16,238 nucleotides of DNA from Monoraphidium neglectum (taxonomy: Eukaryota; Chlorophyta; Chlorophyceae; Sphaeropleales; Selenastraceae). The position numbers and the translations under genes were made by a program. Positions within the stretch are counted from its first letter, which is position 1, and each line of letters opens with the position of its first letter. Below, piece after piece: positions 1 through 8,384 of the stretch. The notes beneath the pieces were generated by a model. That model did not search any database, was not told the origin of the DNA, and saw only the letters and a list, made by a program, of their open reading frames with translations. Location of the stretch: positions 1 to 16,238 of the forward strand of contig NW_014012463.1 in the NCBI RefSeq assembly GCF_000611645.1, in the 5' to 3' direction.

Positions 1-1
1 C

Positions 2-184
2 GGCGGCTACGGGTCTGCCCCCGACGGCGGGTATGGCGGCTACGGCTACGGTGCCGCGCCGGCCGCCACGCGCCCCGCCCGCCGCCTGGCCGCGGTGGAG
101 CCCGCTGCGCGCCTGGCCGCCTATGGCGACGCCGCGGGGCCGCAATACGGCGGTTACGGTTATGGCGGCTACGGCGGCCTCTAG
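2..184 (+). CDS. C-terminal part of a Gly/Tyr-rich protein (5' truncated)
   Basis: Frame 2 is open from the left edge to a TAG at 182-184 and gives 60 residues. Both ends are GY-rich (GGYGGYGYG near the start, QYGGYGYGGYGG just before the stop), around an Ala/Arg/Pro segment. Regular GGY/GYG repeats at an extreme C-terminus are typical of low-complexity tails of RNA-binding (hnRNP/RRM-type) proteins and of some cell-wall or stress glycine-rich proteins, but no folded domain is visible, so the function is unassigned. The reading is supported by the repeating GY periodicity, which the other frames lack, and by the abrupt loss of that periodicity after the TAG. The gene converges on ARMC2. A candidate TGTAA poly(A) signal lies about 1.1 kb downstream. 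It could be only the last exon of a much longer gene. Confidence 0.6.
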   Translation, partial: GGYGSAPDGGYGGYGYGAAPAATRPARRLAAVEPAARLAAYGDAAGPQYGGYGYGGYGGL

Positions 185-1535
185 GCCAGCGATTGAACCC
201 TGTGCCGGGGTCCTAAAGAGGGGAAGTTTGCGCGCTACACACCTTGCCAAGCAACCGATGCAACCGACGCAGGCGCATAACCAAACATGCCGCAACCGTA
301 GCGCATCCTGATATAACGCCCGCGCCGCTGGCCGCCGCACTGCTCAAACAACCCTACCGGCCGAGAGCCCAGATGGATGCGGCGACCCAACGCCCGCCGG
401 CTGCCGCCGCCGGCGCGGGCGCAGCGCTCGCCGCCAGTTCTTATCGCGACGCCGCCCGACGGACCCCGTGCGGGCAGTCGGGCGCGCGCCAGCTTTCTGC
501 CTCCGCGCGCCGCGTGCGTTTGGGCGCGCCTTGTTGTTCTTGCCAGGGGTCGGAAGCCATCTTGTGGGTTTGACAGGCGCCCCCAAGCCTGGGGGGCATC
601 ACCCGCTGAGACACGCGTGACACATGTGATGCTTAACTAAGCGCACTGTTTGAATTGCTTCAAGCCTCATATGCCTTTGCACGCGCTCCGACCCTGCATC
701 ATCATTCTGCTCAGGAAACCTTTTGCATGTTGTCTGGCGAACTGCGCCGCGGCCGTCGCTCAGCCCCGCGCCGCCCCGCGCGCCGGCGGCAGGCGCGGCG
801 GCCGCGGCCCAGCGCCAGGGGTGGCTGCTGGTGCCCGCTGCAAACCACAGCGAGCGCCGCGGCCTCCCATTCCCAGATGTTGGGAGCGTGGCCCCGATCG
901 TTTGCAGTGCTGCAAGGCGGGCCAATCCCGCCGCGCCGGCATGCGCTGGCCTCGACTGAGGCCCTTCCCACACAAACACCTGGCCGCCTCACCGGCAGCA
1001 CCCCGCTCGGCTGTCAACACCGCAGCCAGGCCCAAACCCCTTTGGTGACACTCAAAGGCGAGGGATCCCGCTCCAGGGCGTATTGCTGAGCCCTTGCCAA
1101 GGCCCTCGTTATCGGCAACCTCAGAGCGTTGCGGCTTGGGGCGCAAGGGGGCAGCCGCATCTGTGTGCGGGCCTCCATCCCGACTGCCGCGGGGCGGGGG
1201 GGCACGGCGAGCGTTCGTCCGCAGAGCGGCACACGGCGACTAGACGCCCCACAGGCTCGGGGCTGAAATGCTAGATTTCGAGAGGTGTGGGTGGATTCGC
1301 GGGCGGGACAGCTTGATAGCTTTGTGTAATCGACATTTGCAGCAGCCGCGCCGCTGGTTCGGCTATTGATCACCAATTGTGGGGAGCAAGGACTTGCAGT
1401 GCCGGCGCACGGTGAACGGGCAGCGTACCAGTCATGCAGGCCATGTAGGAAGCTCCTGCAGTGCACAACCCAATTTGTCTGTACAAAGGTTCCAGTAAAC
1501 ACGGCAGGCGCAAGGCAAGGGAGCAGCCGCCACTA
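185..1535. other. Non-coding interval between two convergent genes (3' UTRs)
   Basis: This lies between the TAG of the Gly/Tyr-rich gene and the TAG of ARMC2 on the other strand. Several frames stay open for 100-160 codons on both strands, but the translations are Arg/Pro/Ala-rich, match no family I know and overlap one another, as expected from chance openness in GC-rich DNA. No tRNA, long repeat or transposon end was recognised. The simplest reading is the two 3' UTRs meeting, with the plus-strand transcript possibly ending near 1325-1350. Confidence 0.55.
1325..1329 (+). terminator. Candidate TGTAA poly(A) signal for the Gly/Tyr-rich gene
   Basis: This is the first TGTAA on the plus strand that I found after the stop at 182-184. 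TGTAA is the usual polyadenylation signal in chlorophycean algae. It would give a long 3' UTR of about 1.15 kb, which makes the assignment tentative. It lies about 200 bp from the ARMC2 stop codon. Confidence 0.35.
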
Positions 1536-2460
1536 CTATGACCCGCTATTGGGCCCCCGCCCTGCCGGCGCCAGCGCCCGGGCATTGTGCAGCGCCCGCC
1601 GAGCAGTCTCGCCCACGCGGCGCGCTGTTGCGCAGGCCTCCTCGTCGCCGTCACTCGCTTGTTCCTCGGCGGCGCAGCGCTCAGCGAGCTCAGCCAATGC
1701 AGTGCAGCCCCCAGCCTGCGGTGGTAGCCGTAATGTTGCCAAGAGTGACGAGAACTCTTCAGGCTGTCCACAATTCAATACATATAATACCAGCAGAGCC
1801 GCTGTTTGGAGTGGACAACAATCCATGATATGTACAGAGATGCAAACGCATGAACAACAATCCATGATATGTACAGAGATGCAAACGCGTGAACATTGCT
1901 CAGTCAGGCGTGCAGATCCACTGCACACCAGACACACGCATACACACGTACGCACCTGCTGCAGCACGACTGCCCCCGCCTCGTCAGCAGCCAAGTTGAC
2001 AAGGGCGCCGGCCGCGCCGCCAGCCACCACCCAGCACGGGTGGTCCAAGAGCGCCGCGAGCGCCTGCGCCACCACTTGCCCCGGCCGTGACCCAGCCATC
2101 GCGGCCCGAAGCGCCGGTGATCCGCGAAGGAGGTTTGACAGCGCGCGCGCGGCCTCGGCGGCGGCTTCGTCGTTGCCGCTGGTGAGCAGCGGCTCGAGGC
2201 TGGCCAGCAGCAGTTGGGGGTCAAGGGCGAGCACCTTTCGCACGAGGTTGTCAACCACGCATGAGTGCGCATCCAGGGAATGGCGTGACGAGCGGGCACC
2301 GGGGCGAAGTTTAGGATTTCAGCAGTGTCCCCGGACAAGGGCACCACGTATGCCACGGCTGGCATGCGGCTGCACGCGCACGGGCAGCACGTGAGCCGGC
2401 ATGAACAGGCTGAATTCTGCTTCTCTGCCTATCACTTTTGCTCTTCCGTCTGTCACACAA

Positions 2461-2528
<68 letters not shown>

Positions 2529-3453
2529 ACACACACACACACGCACACGCACACGCACACACACATGCATAAACGCACAAACGCACACACGCAATCACAC
2601 ACACACACGCACACAAAACAACCATGCTGCACCCACCTTGTTGGAGGGAGGAGCTGGCAATGGCTTCCAGTAGAACGCCAGGTTGCTGAGCGCTGCCACA
2701 GCGTTCAACACCAGCTCTCCAGATCTTTCAAAGCTGCAGCTACCTAGCAGCTGCACCAGCACTCCCGCCAAGTCGACGCTCGCCGCCAGTGCGCGGCCAG
2801 CAGGGTCGTGCATTGCCAAGTTTGCAAGCAAGCGCAGCAGCTTCACGCACGCCTCCTCAGCTTCTGCTGACGTCGTGGACGCATTTGTTCCCCCCATCGA
2901 CTGCAGATGTCCACCGGCATCGACCAAGCACCCAGTTGCGGCAGCTGCGGCCGCCACGGCATCGAACTGCAGCACCAGCAGCCGCACTGGGGTGTCACGC
3001 GCGTGCAGGTCGTCTCCAAGCACTGTGCGTGCTTGCGCGCTGTGTGAGGTGGCATTGCCCAGCACAAACGCGATGCGCAGCAGCACCGGCGCTCGGCTGT
3101 GGTGAAGCTCTGCCATCCGCAGCAGCACTAGGAGTGCATTGGGTGCGGCTTCAAGTGCGTTCAAGCAGCGAGTATCGCTAGACAGCTTGCTCAGGCACCT
3201 TGAAATGTTGAGCACGAGCTCCTCCTCTGTTGGGTACGACTCCAGCGCCTGCATCAGCGCCGACAAACAGCTCTGGCAGCTGCCAGCGCCGCACGGCTCA
3301 ACGCCGCGTTTGCCTGGGTGGCTGCCACCTCCGATTGTGTTTGAAGCGGGCTGCAGGTCGGGTCGGGCAAAATGTGCCGCGTGCTGGAGCTCGACTGCCA
3401 GATTCCGCAGCGCTGCTGCCGCCTGGACAGCAACCTGCACTGGCTGGTCATTG

Positions 3454-3489
<36 letters not shown>

Positions 3490-3509
3490 TGCTGCTGCTG
3501 CTGTTGCTG

Positions 3510-3572
<63 letters not shown>

Positions 3573-4717
3573 TCGTTGCTGCCCGCCCCTCTCTGCGCAC
3601 ATGCAAGCCAGCAGCCGCCCCAGGCACGCCACACCGCCAGCCCGCGCCAGCGCGCGTTGGTTGGCCGTGCTACAGCTGATATTCTTGACCACTGCCGACA
3701 GATACAGCAACACGCCACAGCACCCATCCGCCTGCTGGTTTGCACGGCCGCAGCCCGCCGCCGCCACAGCATGACCCTCGGCCAGTGCCGCTGCCGCCAA
3801 ACCAGGCCCTGCTGGCGCCGCCGCACTGCATGCTGCACCGATCGGCGCGCCGCCACTTGCTGCAGCAAGTGCTGCGGTGTGGGCGCCGATTGCGCCGATG
3901 ACAGGACGCAGCATCCCGCCAAGCCGGAAGCGTGTATCGTTGGCGCCGTCCTTGGAAAGGCGGTACAGCATGCGTGCCGCCTGCTGCATCTGATATGAGC
4001 CCACGGGCAGCAGCCGGAGCAGCACAGAGCCGACCTGCCGACATTGCAACAGGGAGGCAGGGCGGACATGGCTGTCGCTGCTAGAGCAAAGACTCAATCC
4101 ATCAAAGCCGGCTCTACCCAAGGCCGATGGCATCTTGAGTGGCCAGCCCAACTGATCGACTGGCAACACACGAACCTGACTCACAAGAACAAATCCGCGG
4201 CGGAGCGGCGGGCGCACCTTCAGCAAGACCTCTGGCTTGGGGCAATCCGCCAATCGCACCATCGCCGCCACGACAGCATCCCTCAGGCCAGCGGGCTCCC
4301 CCTGCGGACCTGAGAGCCCGCACTCCAGCCACCTGCAGGCATACCACGCGAGAATGGCTCTCACAAGCCACATGAGCCTCCGATGTCTCATACATGGCTG
4401 TGCGCTGGGGGTTGAGGGCATACAGCATGCATGATCAGGCATGAAGCGTAGGCTGTGTGGGATACCACAGTGCTGCCACTGAGGCGCACTGCCAAGAGAC
4501 GGCCTGCCCTCACTTGTTCAAATCGCCTTGCGCCTCCGCTGTGTCAACCATCGATTGCACATATGACACCTGCAGCAGCAGCGTTGCCACTGATTGTGGT
4601 GTGGGCGCCAGGGACGCATTTTGCAGCTCCACGACTGCACGCGCCAGGCTCTGTTGCCATTGCTGTGCGTTGCGTTCTGCCAGCTCTCGCTGGCAACCTT
4701 CGTCCACCTCATGCTGC

Positions 4718-4795
<78 letters not shown>

Positions 4796-5538
4796 CCCCG
4801 GAGAGTGGTCGGCTTGGAGGCGTAGAGCGCCAGCCGCTGGTCGTTGAGGCCACCATCATCCGCGCTGCTGCTCGCCCAGCTGCAAATGCTCGCTGAACTC
4901 ACTACACCCGTAAGACAGCCTCCTTCTGACTGTGCGCCAACAAACTTCGCTGGCCGCGGGCAGCATGCAGGGGTGTGGGCCTGCGGTAACGCAAGTTGCC
5001 GCGATAGGGCGCCAGCCGACGCACATTGCCGCCCGCAGCCGCTCAGCCGGTGAGGCGCAGTGCTGCCTATCGCGTTGCTGAGCGGCGGCAGGGGGCGCGT
5101 GCCATCAAAGCTGCTGCTTGATGCCGCTGTGAGCACCGCTGATCGGGCTCGAGTGTATGATGTCTGCTCATCATTTTCATGCTCGCTTGCAACCCACACA
5201 TCTGCCCTACTGCCACTTCCAAGGATGGCGAATCCGCAACTGATGCCGCCGCTCCTACTACTGCTGCTGCTGCTACTGCTGCTACTGCTGCTGGTGGATG
5301 GTCTTGGCAGCAGAGGGTTGCACAATCTGGGCACTTGCGATGGGGTTTGGCCTGTTGCAGCCACGAAAAATCCAGCGGAGCCGCCTGGCCCACTCGACGA
5401 CTGTGGTCGGGTGGAGTAGTGCTCCGATTGAAGCAAACGGCGGCCCGCGTCTCCAGGCGTCCAAGGGCGGGTAGGCTCCTTCAGGGATGGCCTGAGCGTG
5501 CACAGCATATGGATATGGATTGTACGCTCTTCCGCCAT
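1536..5538 (-). CDS. ARMC2: ARMC2-like armadillo-repeat protein (ciliary radial-spoke transport/assembly), 5 exons
   Basis: Modelled exons in transcript order are 5538-4570, 4301-4218, 4034-2637, 2234-1956 and 1763-1536, all joined in phase 0, giving about 985 residues ending in TAG. The last acceptor is uncertain: donor after 1952 with acceptor before 1801 is equally in frame and would keep an ARM-like helix (ALLVLYVLNCG). The ATG at 5538 follows an in-frame stop at 5605-5607. The N-terminal third is low complexity, with RPWTPGDAGRRLLQ (residues 24-37) resembling the short conserved ARMC2 N-terminal motif, a Ser tract near 79-94 and a 27-Gln tract (249-275). From about residue 324 armadillo helices follow, e.g. 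ARMLYRLSKDGAND, PVLLRIAFVLGNATSHSAQA and NAVAALSNLAFYW, which match the order and spacing I recall in animal ARMC2 (about 870 aa). A Gln/Glu tract (507-544) splits the ARM array. In Chlamydomonas, ARMC2 (PF27) carries radial spokes on IFT trains. It is transcribed divergently from the beta-mannosidase. Confidence 0.8.
1815..1892. repeat. 39-bp tandem duplication inside the last ARMC2 intron
   Basis: Two adjacent 39-bp units (1815-1853 and 1854-1892) are identical except for one A/G difference (1850 versus 1889). Each contains CCATGATATGTACAGAGATG. The unit length is a multiple of three, and the intron is open in the ARMC2 frame, so the duplication does not shift the frame if the intron is retained. 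Confidence 0.9.
2463..2571. repeat. 109-bp alternating purine-pyrimidine tract, (AC)25-(GC)7-(AC)n, in an ARMC2 intron
   Basis: Positions 2463-2512 are (AC)25, followed by seven GC dinucleotides (2513-2526) and then mixed AC/GC to 2571, with no break in purine-pyrimidine alternation. Further interrupted CA repeats run to about 2614. It lies in the 402-bp intron 2235-2636. On the transcribed sense strand it reads (GT)n, starting shortly after the donor site. Confidence 0.95.
3456..3569 (-). repeat. CAG-type tract encoding Gln/Glu (38 codons) within the ARM region of ARMC2
   Basis: On the coding (minus) strand this is 38 codons, nearly all CAG, with three CAA (at both ends and one inside) and two GAG interruptions. 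It encodes residues about 507-544 of the model. It falls between conserved armadillo helices and so presumably forms a disordered loop. Confidence 0.95.
4714..4794 (-). repeat. CAG tract encoding 27 consecutive Gln in ARMC2
   Basis: Eighty-one bases of CAG interrupted only by two CAA codons, encoding residues 249-275, immediately before the helical region that leads into the ARM array. The long, nearly pure run of CAG (22 units without interruption) should be length-polymorphic. Confidence 0.95.
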
Positions 5539-6003
5539 TCCAGACGCTAATGCAGCAGTGCAGCAGGTTGCAGTGAAACAAGCAGCATGCGCATGCGCAG
5601 AGCCTTAGCAGTGCTGTGTGCGCCAGGGCCGCGGATTGAACCTACTTTGCGGCATGCTGTATGCGAGATGTCTGCGGCGTTGGCAGGGCGGGTAGGCAGT
5701 CCTTTGAGTCGGAACGTGACCGCATGTTGACCAAGGTTGAGGGCGGGCGAGCCCATTACACCAGAGATGCTCGAACTTGGGTTTTACTCGTTGCACACGA
5801 TGTGTCGTGTGCGCGATCTGGTTCGACACTTGAGTTACACGTTGACCATCTGTAGGCTACCGGTGATAGATACAACCACCAGAAAACTTGTCGCCACTGC
5901 TGGCTATGTGATCAATGATAGCGATGTATTGTAGAGGGAACGTGGTGCTAAGTTCATCTCGTTGCTGAGCCGCTTCTTCGAGTTTGGAGCTGTATGTGGC
6001 AAT

Positions 6004-6039
6004 AAGACCATATGACAGTGCTGGCTGTCATATGGTCTT
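6004..6039. repeat. Perfect inverted repeat: 15-bp arms, 6-nt loop
   Basis: The left arm AAGACCATATGACAG (6004-6018) is exactly complementary to the right arm CTGTCATATGGTCTT (6025-6039), around the loop TGCTGG. There is no mismatch. It lies in the middle of the divergent intergenic region, about 470 bp upstream of the ARMC2 start and about 1.3 kb upstream of the mannosidase start, with no T-run after it. Confidence 0.95.
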
Positions 6040-7272
6040 GGGCAGGCCTCACCACAGTGGTGGCACTGCAGGGTCGGCGAGAAAAAGGCAGCAGAACTGC
6101 ACCTCCTGCTCCAGGCTCACCTCCAGGCTGGCCCAGGCTGGGCTGGGTCCCTCAAAGCTTCAAGCGGCCATTCTAAAAGTTTCAACTATTCCTGTCAGTG
6201 ATTTCGCAGCACTGCCCGATTACGGAAGAGGTCGAGGGGCGCCTATTTGCTCCAAACCCCGGCCTAGGAGAGGCGCTTGTGCTGGGTGGTGGCCCGCTGC
6301 TTGTGCGCTGCTGCTCGTCTTTGGCTGCGCCAATGGGATGCCACCGCACCACATTCAGTGCCTACAGTATTCCATGTGACGGGTGCTGCCGTGCTGCACA
6401 AGTCTGCATACCAAGCACACATTCGGATGCACTTCAAACCTGGTGCCCTGCAGGCTCGAACCCCCCTTAAATCGTACTGTCAAACTGCTGCGCAAGAGGG
6501 GTTGACTGTCGCAGGTGCTGAACTAGTTATACAAGGTGACGTTTCTCAACCTCTCGTCAGACAGGTCTGCCAGACCCATGACAGCGATCGGAGTGCCCCC
6601 TGCCTGCTTTTCTTTGGAATCGAGACGGCGGCGGCATTTGACAACAGCCACTGGTTGGTATCTCAGTGAAAGCAATGCGTTGGGCAGCTGCTTTAATGAT
6701 TTGCAGGTGGGACCATGCCGCATGCTCCGCAGTTGCGCCTCGTCTTCCTCATCTCAACCAGGAGCCTAAATCCTAGGGGATGGGGCCTGTGGGCTGTCTG
6801 TTCTTTGTGACGATGGTGGTGGCTGCAGGCACGAATCTGGGGGGCGCAAGCCGTGGAGGGGTGCTGATTTGATCGGCAGACTTGACTTCGCAACGCTGGG
6901 GCCCGGCGCTGCAGCATGGGTCCAACACCATAGGGATTCATGAGTTTCGATAACAGCCTGACCTAGCTCTTGTGCCTCAGCCACTATTGCCGCACGAACA
7001 CATACAGCAAATCCAGGCAGTACTCGTGCAGGCCATGCTGATGGCGGATGTTGGTGCTAGGGCGTCATGCCCGGGCGCGTAACATGGCGATAATTTCATG
7101 GATCACTCTTTTTAAGCTTTTGATCGGGTTCATTGGTGTCTTGTAGGGCCGGCGCCGAGGGTCCTGATCGGGCAGGTCACCTTTCCTGCTTCATCACTCT
7201 CAAAAGCACAAAGCTGCCTCTTCGTCTTTGCCGTATCTCAGCTCCGCAGTATTCAAGTTGCATGAATATACA

Positions 7273-7279
7273 TTATAAG
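7273..7279 (+). promoter_or_regulatory. TATA-like box upstream of the beta-mannosidase
   Basis: TTATAAG sits in a locally AT-rich stretch (7262-7290) about 80 bp before the ATG at 7358. This spacing would allow a transcription start about 30 bp downstream and a 5' UTR of roughly 50 nt. Inferred from position and composition only. Confidence 0.35.
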
Positions 7280-7357
7280 TCATAATATTACACCGAAGCA
7301 CCCAGCAGAACTCGATTTCTGCCAGGTACCAGGGCTTGATCGGTCGGGGTGCCCATC

Positions 7358-8339
7358 ATGCAGCGGGCCGTGGCCCTGCTGCTCCTCGGGGCCTTATGCG
7401 GTGCCATGGCTTCGCAAGGGCAGTCCTCCAGCACCGCGATGCTGCTTGACGGGCTGTCCTGGGGCATCTCGAACGGCAACGGGTCCATCAGCCTCCGCAG
7501 CAGCCTGGTGAGGCCCGAACGATAAGGGACTTTTCAAGACGGTTAAGATCACATCTTAAATCCCTCAGCAGTCGCCAGTGCTGCACTAGCTATTGTTGGC
7601 GCCGCTGCTGCTGCTGCTGCTGACCGGCTGCAGCTGGTGCTGACCGCCGCTGCAGCCACACTGCAAGTCCGCCATGCGCGCTGCCATCTATGCACCTCAC
7701 GCCTACACTGTCTCTCCCGCAGCCGGCGTATCCTGTGAATCTGCTGCAAAAGGAGGGGATAATACAGGACCCCCTCTACAGGTGAGATCCCGGGCGCCAC
7801 GCCCCTCGCATGTTGCGCAGTTTCTTGCTCCCCGCAGGGAGCATGATCAGCCACAGCAAAATGTGAATTTTAATGCCATCTCCGCGCTCCTGATGGTTTG
7901 CCGCTCACTGCGCACCCGCCCACCTAAAAGGTTTGGTGAGATTGAGACGCGCTGGGTTGCCCTTGACACATGGACCTTTGCAGCGGTGTTCACGCCAACA
8001 GAGGAGCTGCTGGCCCGCTCCAGTGTCGACCTGGTGCTCGACGGCGTTGACACCTTTGCCAGCGTGTACCTCAACGGGGAGCTGCTTGCCAAGCTGGAGA
8101 ACTTCCACAGGTGTGCATCCGTTCCTATTTGCAGCTGAAGATGCGCCCTTGTTGATGCATGCAGCAGGGTCCTTACAAAGCGTGTGGAGGTTTTAACGGC
8201 AGCGCATGCGGAAGGGTGGTGGTGCAAAGCAGATACTTGATGACCCTGGTTGGACTCTGCAGCTGGCAGCAGCGCCTCGCATGCACGCACGCGCACACGC
8301 ACCCACGCACGCACGCACGCGCGCGCGTGCACGCACGCA

Positions 8340-8384
<45 letters not shown>

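Larger units (their letters stand above)
5539..7357. other. Divergent intergenic/promoter region between ARMC2 and the beta-mannosidase
   Basis: About 1.8 kb separates the two start codons. It should contain both promoters and 5' UTRs. Base composition is visibly less GC-rich than in the flanking exons, especially around 5740-5950 and 7080-7300. Open frames of up to 131 codons (for example 5984-6379 and 6277-6669, plus strand) show no recognisable domain and no splice-consistent extension, so I do not call them genes, though a small unrecognised gene or old mobile-element remnant cannot be excluded. It holds a perfect hairpin at 6004-6039, a short CACCAC/GTGGTG palindrome near 6050-6062 and a TATA-like box at 7273-7279. 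I saw no tRNA. Confidence 0.6.

Noticed and set aside
1366..2394. 342-codon plus-strand frame across the 3' part of ARMC2
   Set aside because: It is antisense to ARM helices and has no recognisable domain. Its openness follows from GC-rich composition on the opposite strand.
2319..2625. Cys/Val or Thr/His repeat peptides encoded by the (CA)n tracts (also at 8173-8605)
   Set aside because: They are translations of intronic dinucleotide repeats, not genes.
5610..5660. tRNA-like GGTTCAATCC on the minus strand (similar hits near 5820 and 6456)
   Set aside because: The flanking bases do not form a T-arm stem, and no acceptor or anticodon arm is visible.
5984..6669. Possible small genes between ARMC2 and the mannosidase
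   Set aside because: Overlapping frames of 90-131 codons have no known domain, no consistent splice extension and no coding-like composition compared with the flanking genes.
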